64,000 nt of DNA from Candidatus Accumulibacter appositus (GTDB taxonomy: Bacteria > Pseudomonadota > Gammaproteobacteria > Burkholderiales > Rhodocyclaceae), in assembly GCA_000585055.1 (NCBI GenBank), contig JEMX01000061.1, positions 8,234-72,233 of the forward strand, in the 5' to 3' direction. A model generated the notes under the pieces. It ran no database searches. It was not told the DNA's origin and saw only the letters and a list, made by a program, of their open reading frames with translations. Position 1 is the stretch's first letter. Every line of letters begins with the position of its first letter. Position numbers and translations under genes: made by a program. This document shows positions 1 to 7,804 of the stretch, one piece after another.

Positions 1-1205
1 CGCCGGGACAGCGACAGCACCGGATCCAGCCGCGCGGCCTGGCTGGCGGGCAGGACGCCGAAGAGCACGCCGGTGACGAGCGCCGTGCCGAGCGCGGCGA
101 GCACGGCCCAGTCGGGGGGGAAGGCCGGGTAGACCGGGTAGAGCTGGCGGATGAGCGCCGCGCCCGCCTGCCCCAAGACGAAGCCGAGCACGGCGCCGGC
201 GACCGAGAGCATCGCCGCTTCGGTCAGGAAGGCGTTGCGGATCGTCGTGCCGGTGGCGCCGAGGGCCTTGAGCAGACCGATTTCGGCGGTGCGCTGGGCG
301 ACCGAGACGAGCATCACGTTCATCACCAGGATGCCGGCGACGGCCAGGCTGATGGCGGCGATGCCGGCGACGGCGAGGGTCATCGTTCCGAGCAGGCGGT
401 CGAAGGTGGCGAGAACGGCGTCCTGGGTGATGATCGTCACGTCCTCCTCGCCGTCGTGACGCTGCTTGATGATCTCGGTCACCTGCACCTTGGCCGGTTC
501 GATCGCTTCGCGGCTGCTCGCTTCGACGAGAATCCGGAACAGGGTGTTGCTGTTGAACATCGCCTGCGCCAGCGCCACCGGGACGATGACCAGCTCGTCG
601 GTATTCATCCCCAGCCCCTGGCCGCTGGACGCGAGGACGCCGACGATGCGAAAGCGGCGGTCGCCGACGCGCACCAGTTGTCCGAGCGCCGACTCGTGGC
701 CGAACATTTCGTCGCGCACCTTGGCGCCGATGACCGCCTCCGAAACGCCACGACGCCAGTCGCCGGTGGGCAGGAAGCGCCCCTGTGCGAGCGCCAGGCG
801 GCGCACGTCGATGAACTCGGCGGTGGTGCCGACGACCATTACTTCGCGCAGCTTGCCGGCAAAGCTGATCTCGGACGTGCCGACGGCCAGCGGTGCGGCG
901 CGGTGCACGGCGTTGGCGCGCAGCAGCGCCTGCGCGTCGTCGATGGTCAGGTCGCGCGGCGTGCTGGTGACCGCGTTGCCGGGGTTGAAGCCGCCGGTCT
1001 GCGAGCGCCCGGGCAGGACGATGACCAGGTTGCTGCCGATCGACGAGAACTCCCTGAGCACGTAGCGGCGGGCGCCGTCGCCGAGCGCGGTGAGGACGAC
1101 GACCGCGGCCACGCCGATGGCCATCGCCAGCACCAGCAGGAAGGTGCGCAGGGGATTGCCGGTCGCCGCGTCGCGGGCGAAGCGGATCAGGTCGGGAGTA
1201 CGCAC
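1..1205 (-). CDS. MacB-type ABC transporter permease (3' end beyond window)
   Basis: Inner-membrane permease of a tripartite macrolide/peptide-type exporter. I translated the minus strand from a GTG that overlaps the last 19 bases of the ATPase gene; the product starts VRTPDLIRFARDAA and runs open to the window edge. An N-terminal membrane segment (FLLVLAMAIGVAAVVVL) is followed by a MacB periplasmic core (GSNLVIVLPGR, then NAVTSTPRDLTIDDAQAL) and then FtsX-type segments including AQRTAEIGLLKALGA, the conserved loop of this family. About 401 codons are visible, close to full length. Order adaptor-ATPase-permease on one strand indicates an operon with the next two genes. The GTG start is inferred from the overlap; a later ATG (MAIGVAAV) would cut into the first membrane segment. 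Confidence 0.85.
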   Translation of the reverse strand, partial: MRTPDLIRFARDAATGNPLRTFLLVLAMAIGVAAVVVLTALGDGARRYVLREFSSIGSNLVIVLPGRSQTGGFNPGNAVTSTPRDLTIDDAQALLRANAVHRAAPLAVGTSEISFAGKLREVMVVGTTAEFIDVRRLALAQGRFLPTGDWRRGVSEAVIGAKVRDEMFGHESALGQLVRVGDRRFRIVGVLASSGQGLGMNTDELVIVPVALAQAMFNSNTLFRILVEASSREAIEPAKVQVTEIIKQRHDGEEDVTIITQDAVLATFDRLLGTMTLAVAGIAAISLAVAGILVMNVMLVSVAQRTAEIGLLKALGATGTTIRNAFLTEAAMLSVAGAVLGFVLGQAGAALIRQLYPVYPAFPPDWAVLAALGTALVTGVLFGVLPASQAARLDPVLSLSR

Positions 1206-1909
1206 GTGCTGGTGGTCGCTTCAGGGGGCGCGCTGTCGTGTTGCAGCGCGCCGTCTTCCATCAGCAGCTGGCGCCTGGCGCGCGCGCCGAGGGCGCCGTC
1301 GTGGGTGACGACGATCAGCGTCACGCCGCGGCCGTTGAGCGTTTCGAGCAGGCGCATGACTTCCTCGCCGGTGGCGCGATCGAGGTTGCCGGTGGGCTCG
1401 TCGGCGAGAATCACGGCCGGCTGCATGATCGTCGCGCGGGCGATCGCCACGCGTTGACGCTGGCCACCGGAGAGCTGGTTCGGGCGATGGTCGGCGCGGT
1501 TCTCGAGCCCGTAGTCGCGCAGCGTCTGCGCCACCCGCTCGGCACGTTGCGCGGGCGCGATGCCGGCGAGAATCATCGGCAGGGCGACGTTCTCGGCGGC
1601 GGTCAGGCGCGGCACCAGGTGAAAGCTCTGGAAGACGAAACCGATGCGCTCGCTGCGTACCCGCGCCTGCTCTTCCGCCGACAGCGTGGTGACGTCGCGG
1701 CCTGCGAGCTGGTAGGTGCCGGCATTGGGGCGGTCGAGCAGGCCGAGGAGGTTGAGCAGCGTCGATTTCCCCGAGCCGGACGGGCCCATCACCGCGACGT
1801 ACTCGCCGGCGGCGATGGTCAGGTCAAGGCGGCGCAGCGCGTGCACCTCGCTGTCGCCGAGCTGAAAAACGCGCTCGATGCCGGCCAGTTCGATCAGCGC
1901 TGCGCCCAT
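1187..1909 (-). CDS. MacB/LolD-type ABC transporter ATP-binding protein
   Basis: Cytoplasmic ATPase that powers the adjacent permease. The 240-residue protein has Walker A GPSGSGKST (42-50), the Q-loop region FVFQSFHLVPRLTAAENV, signature LSGGQ (146-150), Walker B VILADEP (166-172) and switch His203. The sequence pattern belongs to the MacB/LolD/FtsE branch, which works with FtsX-like permeases and here with a HlyD adaptor. It starts 4 bases after the adaptor gene ends and its end overlaps the permease start, so translation of all three is probably coupled. The C-terminal tail beyond the H-loop is short, as is usual for stand-alone ATPases of this type. Confidence 0.93.
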   Translation of the reverse strand: MGAALIELAGIERVFQLGDSEVHALRRLDLTIAAGEYVAVMGPSGSGKSTLLNLLGLLDRPNAGTYQLAGRDVTTLSAEEQARVRSERIGFVFQSFHLVPRLTAAENVALPMILAGIAPAQRAERVAQTLRDYGLENRADHRPNQLSGGQRQRVAIARATIMQPAVILADEPTGNLDRATGEEVMRLLETLNGRGVTLIVVTHDGALGARARRQLLMEDGALQHDSAPPEATTSTCVLPT

Positions 1910-1912
1910 TGG

Positions 1913-3073
1913 CTAGCGGCCGGCGGCCGCCTGGCCGTCGACCGAATAAGGCGCGCCGGCCTTGACGCCGGCGCGTTCGAGCGAGGTCACGACGCGGTCA
2001 CCCGGCGCCAGCCCGTCGAGCACTTCGGCGAACTCCCAGTTGGCCAGACCGGTCTTCACCTTGCGCTCTTCGAGCCTGCCTTCGGCGCCGGCGACCAGCA
2101 CTCGTCCGCCTTCGAGCAGCGCCGAGGTCGGTACCCGGACGACGTTCTCGCGCACGTCGAGGATCACTTCGATGTCGGCGCTGTAGCCGACGAGCAGCTT
2201 GCCGGGCGCCGTCGGGTCGTCGAAAGTGGCCTCGATATCGACCGTGCGCGCCTGCTTCTCGAGCGCCGAGACGTAGGGCGCGACGCGCTTGACCTTGCCC
2301 GGGAACGATTGCCTGGGCAGCGCGTCGAGGCTGATCCGCACCGGTTGCCCGGCAGCGATGCGCGGCGCATCGACTTCGTCCATCGGCGCCTTGACGTACA
2401 GGCACGAGTCGTCGATCAGGTCGATCGCCGGCGGCGTCGGCACGCCCGGCGGCGACGGCGTCGAGTACTCGCCGACCTCGCCGACGATCTTGGCGACGGT
2501 GCCGGCGAAAGGCGCGTAGAGCACGGTCCGGCCCTCCTCGACGCGGGTCAGGCGGACTCGCGCTTCGGCTTGCACGACGTCGGCCCTGGCGGCGGCACAA
2601 CCGGCGCTCCTGGCCTGCGCCTCGCTGCGCGCGCTGTCCTCCTTGGCGGGCGACACAAAGCCCTTGGCGCGCAGGCTCGCCTGTCGCTCGGCCTCGCGTT
2701 CGGCGTTGGCGGCGACGGTGCAGGCTTCGCTTACGCGCTGGCGAGCGGTGGCCACCTGCGTGGCGTACCACGCCCGCTGCGCCTGCTGGTCGTCGTTCCA
2801 CAGCTTCATCAGCAGCTGGCCCTTCTCGACGCGGTCGCCCTCCCTGACCGCCAGCACCTCGATGCGGCCACCGGTGATCGTCGACAGCTTGGTGCGCTGG
2901 CAGGCTTCGATGGTCCCGGCGCGGGTGTTGGCGATCGTCGATTCGACCAGGCCGCGTTCGATTTCCCTGAACACCACCGCCACCGGCTCTGGCCGCGTTG
3001 CCCACCACACGCCTCCGCCGATCAGCACGACGACGGGCACAGCAAGCAACAGACGGCGAATCAGCGAAGACAT
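1913..3073 (-). CDS. HlyD/MacA-family periplasmic adaptor subunit
   Basis: Membrane-fusion protein that would bridge the inner-membrane MacB-like pump to an outer-membrane channel. The chosen ATG gives MSSLIRRLLLAVPVVVLIGGG, a single N-terminal membrane anchor; a TTG 48 bases upstream is possible but adds an unlikely leader. A biotinyl-lipoyl-like half motif (GGRIEVLAVREGDRVEKGQ) precedes an alpha-helical hairpin (QQAQRAWYATQVATARQRV and following), then the second lipoyl half (LYAPFAGTVAKIVGEVGEY) and a beta-barrel domain. About 386 residues, normal for the family. First gene of the three-gene efflux operon; it is transcribed divergently from rep. No TolC-like gene is in the window. Confidence 0.9.
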   Translation of the reverse strand: MSSLIRRLLLAVPVVVLIGGGVWWATRPEPVAVVFREIERGLVESTIANTRAGTIEACQRTKLSTITGGRIEVLAVREGDRVEKGQLLMKLWNDDQQAQRAWYATQVATARQRVSEACTVAANAEREAERQASLRAKGFVSPAKEDSARSEAQARSAGCAAARADVVQAEARVRLTRVEEGRTVLYAPFAGTVAKIVGEVGEYSTPSPPGVPTPPAIDLIDDSCLYVKAPMDEVDAPRIAAGQPVRISLDALPRQSFPGKVKRVAPYVSALEKQARTVDIEATFDDPTAPGKLLVGYSADIEVILDVRENVVRVPTSALLEGGRVLVAGAEGRLEERKVKTGLANWEFAEVLDGLAPGDRVVTSLERAGVKAGAPYSVDGQAAAGR

Positions 3074-3277
3074 GGCGACATGGCGGGGAGGCTCAGGGTT
3101 GGCGAGGCAGCTTGAGGGCAAGGTCCGTCATGTTCTGACGAAACCGTGCCCAGGGCAAGGACGGAACGTCTCGTCGCGCCTCGCTGCCGCTGGCCGGCCC
3201 GGCGCCAGCTCGGTGGCCCTCGGCGAGCATGCTAGAATCGCCCCCCGCTTCCGCCCCCGCTGGTGTCCGCCCGCCCG

Positions 3278-5263
3278 ATGTCCTCGCTCAACCCCCCGCA
3301 ACGCGAAGCGATCCGCTACCTCGACGGTCCGCTGCTGGTTCTGGCTGGCGCCGGATCGGGAAAGACGCGGGTGATCACCGAGAAGATCGCCTATCTGATC
3401 GAGGTCTGCGGTTTCAGCCCGGGCAATATCGCCGCCATCACCTTCACCAACAAGGCGGCGAAGGAAATGCAGGCGCGGGTGAGCAAGCTGCTCGCCGACA
3501 AGCCGTCGAAAGGCCTGACCATCTCGACCTTCCACGCGCTCGGCGTGCGCATCCTGCGCGAGGAAGCGCGCACGCTCGGCTACAAGCCGAACTTCTCGAT
3601 TCTCGATTCCACCGACTGTTTTGCCATCGTCTCCGAACTGGCCGCCAGCGTCGACAAGGCGGTCATCCGCAAGCTGCAATCGCTGATCTCGAACTGGAAG
3701 AGCGCGCTGGTCTCGCCCGATCAGGCGCGCAAGGAAGCGCAGAACGACACCGAACTGCTCGCCGCGAACGCCTTCGCCAGCTATTCGGCGACTCTGCAGG
3801 CGTATCAGGCGGTCGATTTCGACGACCTGATCGCGTTGCCGGTGGCGCTCTTCGAAAATCATCCGGAAGTGCGCGAGAAGTGGCAGAACCGCCTGCGCTA
3901 CCTGCTCATCGACGAATATCAGGATACCAACACCAGCCAGTACAGATTGCTCAAGCTGCTCGCCGGACCGCGCGCCGCGTTCACCGCGGTCGGCGACGAC
4001 GACCAGGCGATCTATGGCTGGCGCGGCGCCGACATCGAAAATCTGCGCGGGTTGCCGCGCGACTATCCGCAGCTCAAGCTGATCAAGCTCGAACAGAACT
4101 ATCGCTCGACGGTGCGCATCCTCAAGGCGGCCAACGCGCTGATCGCGCACAACGAAAAGCTGTTCGACAAGAAGCTGTGGTCCGACCTCGGCCACGGCGA
4201 CCCGATCACCGTCAGCATCTGCCAGGACAACGAAAAGGAAGCCGAGGCGGTGGTCATGAAGCTGCAGGCGCACCGCTTCGAGCATCGCGGCGCGTTCCGC
4301 GATTACGCCATCCTCTACCGCGGCAACTTCCAGGCGCGGGCGCTCGAGCATTTCCTGCGCAACCAGCGCATCCCCTACCTGCTGTCCGGCGGCCAGTCGT
4401 TCTTCGAGAAGAGCGAGATCAAGGATCTCGTCGCCTATCTGCGCCTGCTGGCCAACGACGCCGACGACCCGGCGTTCATCCGTGCGGTGGGCACGCCGCG
4501 GCGTGGCGTCGGCGCCAGCACGCTGCAGGCGCTCGGCGGCTACGCTGGCGAACGCCACCTGTCGCTGTTCGCCGCCGCTTTCGAACAGGGCTTCGCGCAG
4601 CGCGTGCAGCCGCGCCAGCTGGCGCCGCTGCTCGAATTCTGCGAATTCATCAATCGCCTGCAGGCGCGCGCCGACCGCGACCCGGCGGCGCAGCTACTCG
4701 GCGAACTGCTCGACGCCATCGCTTACGAGGACTGGCTCAACGAGCGCGACGAGAAGCGTGCGGCGCAAATAAAGTGGGGCAACGTCCAGGAGTTCTGCGA
4801 CTGGCTGGGCAAGAAGGGCCAGGAGGAAAACAAGACGCTGATCGACCTCACCCAGACCATTGCCCTGATCAACCTGCTCGACAAGAACGAGGCGGACGTC
4901 GACGCCGTCCAGCTATCGACCCTGCACGCCGCCAAGGGGCTGGAGTTCAGGCACGTCTTTCTGATCGGTATCGAAGAAGGCATTCTGCCGCACCGCGAAG
5001 CGCAGGCCGACGGCCGCATCGAGGAGGAGCGCCGCCTGATGTACGTCGGAATCACCCGCGCGCAGCGGTCGCTGCACCTGAGCTATTGCGAGCGACGCAA
5101 GCAGGGCCGCGAAACGATTCCCTGCGAGCCGTCGCGTTTCGTCGCCGAAATGGGCAGCGAGGATCTGCGCGTGTCCGGCGGCAAGAGCGCCGCGCCGCCG
5201 GACAAGGCCGCCAACTCCGACCGCCTGGCAGCGATGAAAGCGATGCTCGGCAAGGCCCGGTGA
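3278..5263 (+). CDS. rep: ATP-dependent DNA helicase Rep (UvrD family)
   Basis: 3'-5' superfamily 1A helicase that helps replication forks pass bound proteins. With the ATG start the product is 661 residues. Visible motifs: Walker A LAGAGSGKTR (22-31), motif Ia (TFTNKAAKEMQ), motif II DEYQDTN, motif III GDDDQAIYGWRG, motif IV LEQNYRS, motif V LSTLHAAKGLEF and motif VI region YVGITRAQRSL. The length and the wording of motif II and III fit Rep better than UvrD or PcrA. An in-frame GTG fifteen bases upstream would add five residues; the ATG is preferred because it begins at the conserved SLNPPQREAI. Divergent from the efflux operon. Confidence 0.95.
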   Translation: MSSLNPPQREAIRYLDGPLLVLAGAGSGKTRVITEKIAYLIEVCGFSPGNIAAITFTNKAAKEMQARVSKLLADKPSKGLTISTFHALGVRILREEARTLGYKPNFSILDSTDCFAIVSELAASVDKAVIRKLQSLISNWKSALVSPDQARKEAQNDTELLAANAFASYSATLQAYQAVDFDDLIALPVALFENHPEVREKWQNRLRYLLIDEYQDTNTSQYRLLKLLAGPRAAFTAVGDDDQAIYGWRGADIENLRGLPRDYPQLKLIKLEQNYRSTVRILKAANALIAHNEKLFDKKLWSDLGHGDPITVSICQDNEKEAEAVVMKLQAHRFEHRGAFRDYAILYRGNFQARALEHFLRNQRIPYLLSGGQSFFEKSEIKDLVAYLRLLANDADDPAFIRAVGTPRRGVGASTLQALGGYAGERHLSLFAAAFEQGFAQRVQPRQLAPLLEFCEFINRLQARADRDPAAQLLGELLDAIAYEDWLNERDEKRAAQIKWGNVQEFCDWLGKKGQEENKTLIDLTQTIALINLLDKNEADVDAVQLSTLHAAKGLEFRHVFLIGIEEGILPHREAQADGRIEEERRLMYVGITRAQRSLHLSYCERRKQGRETIPCEPSRFVAEMGSEDLRVSGGKSAAPPDKAANSDRLAAMKAMLGKAR

Positions 5264-5431
5264 ATCCTGGCAAGTCCCTCTGCTCCGGGAGGTGGTTACA
5301 GCGCGTTACGCGACGTTACGCGCGACCTGACATCGCATTGGCAAGCGCCCGCGTTAATGCTGGCAAGGCCGAAACAACAGAAACAGCAAAACGGCCGAGC
5401 GCACAATACCAATCAATCTCAGGAGATCCAC

Positions 5432-5929
5432 ATGTTCAAGAACATCATCGCCGTTGCCATCGCCGCCGCTTTCAGCACCGCCGCTTTCGCACAAGCGCCT
5501 TCTGCCGCCGGCGCAACCAAGGCCGTCGAGGCCGTCAAGCCAGCCGCAGCGGTTGCCGCAACGCCAGCTGCGACGACGCCAGCGGTTGCGACCCCTGCAG
5601 CGACTCCCGCGGTGACCCCGGCAGTTGCTGCCACCGCAGCGACCGCCAAGCCCGAAGCGATGGCTACCGAAACCATGCACGACGCCAAGCCGAAGGCGAA
5701 GGCGCCGGCGCACAAAGCAGTGGCCAAGCATCCGGCGGGCGATAAGATGGACGCCGCCCCGGTCGAAGGCGCGACCGCCAAGCCGGAAGCGATGGCTGGC
5801 GAGAAGATGCACGATGCCAAGCCAAAAGCAAAGGCGCCCGCTCACAAGGCAGCGGCCAAGCCTGTGGCAGGCGAGAAGATGGACGCGGCACCCGCGGCTG
5901 AGAGTGCTGCTCCGGCTACGACCAAGTAA
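5432..5929 (+). CDS. Exported Ala/Lys/Pro-rich repeat protein
   Basis: Unknown function. The 165-residue protein begins with a clear signal peptide (MFKNIIAVAIAAAFSTAAFA, cut before Q21), preceded by an AGGAGA ribosome site. After an Ala/Pro/Thr-rich stretch it consists of two near-identical 44-residue repeats, each ATAKPEAMA...MHDAKPKAKAPAHKA...KMDAAP, with a 132-base offset (repeats start near 5639 and 5771). Composition is low-complexity, positively charged and with regularly spaced Met and His (MHDAKPK, KMDAAP). Mature protein would be periplasmic or surface-associated. A Met/His-containing repeat could bind metal or anionic polymers, but this is speculation. Ends just before a strong terminator. 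Confidence 0.8.
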   Translation: MFKNIIAVAIAAAFSTAAFAQAPSAAGATKAVEAVKPAAAVAATPAATTPAVATPAATPAVTPAVAATAATAKPEAMATETMHDAKPKAKAPAHKAVAKHPAGDKMDAAPVEGATAKPEAMAGEKMHDAKPKAKAPAHKAAAKPVAGEKMDAAPAAESAAPATTK

Positions 5930-5949
5930 TCACTGCCGCACGCCGTGAG

Positions 5950-6004
5950 CCTGGGAAGAAGCTTCTTCCCAGGTAAAAAAAGAGACCCTGCGGTCTCTTT
6001 TTTT
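5950..6004. terminator. Bidirectional rho-independent terminator
   Basis: Two hairpins lie between convergent genes. 5950-5973 is a perfect 24-base palindrome (arms CCTGGGAAGAAG). 5975-6004 is a classic terminator: A-tract, stem AGAGACC, loop CTGC, stem GGTCTCT, T-tract. The A- and T-tracts make it work on both strands, for the repeat protein on plus and the cytochrome on minus. Confidence 0.92.
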
Positions 6005-6024
6005 GTTACACCCGAGCAAACGCC

Positions 6025-6474
6025 TTACTTGACGAGGCCCAGCAGATGTTCGACGGCAGCCTTGATCTCGTCGTCGGTCAGGTCCGCGGCGCCACCCTTG
6101 GGCGGCATCGCGCCCTTGCCGTTGGTGGCACTGGCGACCAGTGCGTCGGTTCCGGTGGCAATGCGCGGCGCCCAGGCTTCCTTGTCGCCTGCCTTCGGCG
6201 CGCCGGCGGCGCCACTGGCGTGGCAGGCCATGCAGACTGCCTTGTAAACCGCCTCGCCGCTACGCGGCTCCCCTGCGGCTGCAGTCGCTGCCGGCTTCTG
6301 GTACGCCAGCTTGGCCACCGGCAGAATGCGGGCATAGATCGCGTCGGCGTCGCTGGCGGACTGGGCGCTGCCCTTGCCGATCATCGACAGCGGCCAGATG
6401 ACGACCATCAGGAGAACGGCGATGACGATGGTGATCACCAGGATCGTCCGTGAAGAAAATTGTTTTTGCGCCAT
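6025..6474 (-). CDS. Membrane-anchored cytochrome c5-type protein
   Basis: Monoheme electron carrier tethered to the inner membrane and facing the periplasm. The 149-residue product has an N-terminal membrane helix (ILVITIVIAVLLMVVIWPL, 11-29), a linker, then a class I cytochrome domain with the heme motif CMACH (81-85) and a probable axial Met in GAMPPKGG (Met123). The sequence VCMACHASGAAGAPKAGD and the MPPKGG motif are typical of cytochrome c5/CycB proteins of beta- and gammaproteobacteria. Likely donor to a terminal oxidase, but the partner cannot be told from the sequence. Monocistronic, convergent with the repeat-protein gene. Confidence 0.9.
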   Translation of the reverse strand: MAQKQFSSRTILVITIVIAVLLMVVIWPLSMIGKGSAQSASDADAIYARILPVAKLAYQKPAATAAAGEPRSGEAVYKAVCMACHASGAAGAPKAGDKEAWAPRIATGTDALVASATNGKGAMPPKGGAADLTDDEIKAAVEHLLGLVK

Positions 6475-6589
6475 GCCGAATCCTTGGTTGTCTGCGGGTT
6501 AGATGACGAATTGTAACGCCGTTTGCCGCCGCCCAGAAGTGCCGAGCTGGACGGCCCAGGGCAAACCGGTTAAGCTTGCCGTCCTGCAC

Positions 6590-6666
6590 GCGCCCGTAGC
6601 TCAGTTGGATAGAGTACTGCCCTCCGAAGGCAGGGGTCGGACGTTCGAATCGTCTCGGGCGTGCCA
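6590..6666 (+). tRNA. tRNA-Arg (anticodon CCG)
   Basis: Complete cloverleaf read by eye: acceptor GCGCCCG paired with CGGGCGT (G1-U72 wobble), D-arm GCTCAGTTGGATAGAGT, anticodon stem CTGCC/GGCAG with loop CTCCGAA (anticodon CCG), T-arm GGACG-TTCGAAT-CGTCT, and an encoded CCA at the end. It reads CGG codons. It marks the left edge of the accessory island, consistent with use as an integration site, though I found no second copy of its 3' end downstream. Confidence 0.95.
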
Positions 6667-6681
6667 AGACCACAAACAGGT

Positions 6682-6706
6682 GGGCACCCCAGGCGGTGCC
6701 CATTTT
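6682..6706 (+). terminator. Hairpin after tRNA-Arg, possible terminator
   Basis: Inverted repeat GGGCACC / GGTGCCC around a 6-base loop, followed by ATTTTG. It could end the tRNA transcript; the T-tract is weak. A similar TGGG-type hairpin occurs at 13611-13635 on the far side of the island. Confidence 0.45.
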
Positions 6707-6722
6707 GACGTCTGGGCCCGGC

Positions 6723-6828
6723 ATCGGCGCACTCTTGCGTTGCTGGCAATCATGTGGCGAACCAGGGCAAGCTGCTTCGGATGGGCTGCGACCAAAGCCC
6801 GCACCAGCATGTTGGTGTCCAGCGCCAT
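6723..6828 (-). pseudogene. Truncated PIN-domain toxin (VapC-like)
   Basis: Starts at an ATG overlapping the antitoxin stop codon by one base (TGATG), as normal for vapBC operons. The first ~34 residues (MALDTNMLVRALVAAHPKQL...) match the start of PIN-domain ribonucleases, including the first catalytic Asp in LDTN. Similarity then stops and the frame runs on into the antisense of the tRNA, giving a meaningless tail. The other three acidic active-site residues are missing, so the toxin should be inactive. The break point is about 60-120 bases from the tRNA and is likely the scar of an integration or deletion event. Confidence 0.75.
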
Positions 6829-7103
6829 CAACGGCTCTGACCCTCCCAGGATTCCCAATCCGCACCGTAGTCAACCGGCTTGCAGAGTTCTGCAGTGGGC
6901 AGCGGCGGCCTTTCGTGTTTGAGCAGACCGATCAGGTCCGAAAACCTGCGCCCGGTCTTCTTCGGTACCGCCCTGAGGGTGACGCCGGACGCGCTGGAAA
7001 CCAGAGTGATCTGCGTTCCCGGATGCCAATGCAGTTCGTCCCGAATCTCTTTTGGGATTAGGACCTGCCCCTTGCTGGAAAGCGTGATCGTTGCAGTGCA
7101 CAT
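6828..7103 (-). CDS. AbrB/SpoVT-family antitoxin (VapB-like)
   Basis: 91-residue protein with a complete N-terminal swapped-hairpin AbrB DNA-binding domain (ATITLSSKGQVLIPKEIRDE, then GTQITLVSSASGVTLRAV) and a C-terminal toxin-binding tail (RRFSDLIGLLKHERPPLPT...DYGADWESWEGQSR). This is the usual plan of VapB antitoxins paired with PIN toxins. It lies directly upstream of the toxin remnant with a one-base overlap and has a GGAG ribosome site before its ATG. The antitoxin looks intact although its toxin is broken, so it may persist as an orphan regulator. Confidence 0.85.
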   Translation of the reverse strand: MCTATITLSSKGQVLIPKEIRDELHWHPGTQITLVSSASGVTLRAVPKKTGRRFSDLIGLLKHERPPLPTAELCKPVDYGADWESWEGQSR

Positions 7104-7338
7104 GGGAGGCTCCGATGGTAAGGCGGGAAGTGAGAGAAATTGTCGGTGCGTCGTGGCCCTGTGGCAAGCGGCCTACTTTCGGTTGGCACCGGGGGAAGGC
7201 CTGCAAACTACCGTACTCGGTCATCACGGCAGCGCGACTGGTTCCCGCCTTCTCCAACAGCCAGTCAAATTCCCAACCCACGTCGTTGCACTGCCGGATT
7301 TGCTCCAGCTTCTTCAACCGATGCTCCAGGGGGCTCAC
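6871..7338 (-). pseudogene. Small coiled-coil gene, 3' part probably lost
   Basis: Fourth member of a run of overlapping small genes; its ATG overlaps the previous stop by four bases. The start MSPLEHRLKKLEQ repeats the N-terminal motif of its two upstream neighbours, and the next part (WEFDWLLEKAGTSRAAVMTEYGSLQAF) looks like genuine protein. Beyond about residue 78 the frame lies on top of the antitoxin gene in another phase and reads as Pro/Arg/His-rich nonsense. I therefore think only the 7104-7338 part is original and that the end was replaced when the toxin-antitoxin segment was joined. Function unknown. Confidence 0.45.
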
Positions 7339-7601
7339 AAGGCAATATTGTGTTCGGAGAGAAGAATCACGCGAGCTGGTCGCCGGTGAGTGCCGGCCAA
7401 GGCTTCGACCTTCGACCGTGTCATGAAATCGTCTTCCGGTTCGTCGGTCTGGCGGTCCGCAACCTTCTCGCCGATGATCGCTCGAACAACCTCACCGGAA
7501 TCTGCTCGGATAATTCGCCTGAATATGATTGCGACGCGGTTTGCCTCGGGGTGCGCCGCTGCTTCAAGCTTGGTCATGCGACGCTCCAGCGCGGTGCTCA
7601 T
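7335..7601 (-). CDS. Small coiled-coil protein, unknown function
   Basis: 88 residues, MSTALERRMTKLEAA start, then a short beta-rich domain (NRVAIIFRRIIRADSGEVVRAII) and a charged tail (EPEDDFMTRSKVEALAG). Its ends overlap both neighbours by four bases (ATGA), so it is translated in one operon with them. The N-terminal heptad L-E-x-R-M-x-K-L-E is shared with the genes on either side and predicts a short coiled coil. No enzyme motif is visible. Probably of phage or conjugative-element origin, judged by the DUF5681 gene that heads the operon. Confidence 0.6.
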   Translation of the reverse strand: MSTALERRMTKLEAAAHPEANRVAIIFRRIIRADSGEVVRAIIGEKVADRQTDEPEDDFMTRSKVEALAGTHRRPARVILLSEHNIAL

Positions 7602-7804
7602 TTCGCTGTTTCCAGTTCAGTGATGCACGCTCCGATCACGTTGTCTTCCTCGTCGATTTCCACAACACCACCGCCAGCAATCAGCCGAAGGCGAGACGTT
7701 ACCCGCATAGTGCCGGGCTCGATCATGTGGACGATGCATTTGAGCTGTTCGCCAGCGCCGATTGGACGTTCCAGCTTGCTAACCCGCTTCTGCAAGGCGT
7801 TCAT
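7598..7804 (-). CDS. Small coiled-coil protein, unknown function
   Basis: 68 residues. Starts MNALQKRVSKLERP, the same leucine-heptad motif as the next two genes downstream, followed by a beta-rich stretch (LKCIVHMIEPGTMRVTSRLRL, GGGVVEIDEEDNVIG). Four-base overlaps with both neighbours show a tightly coupled operon. The coiled-coil head plus a small beta domain suggests the two neighbouring products may associate with each other. Function unknown. Confidence 0.6.
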   Translation of the reverse strand: MNALQKRVSKLERPIGAGEQLKCIVHMIEPGTMRVTSRLRLIAGGGVVEIDEEDNVIGACITELETAK

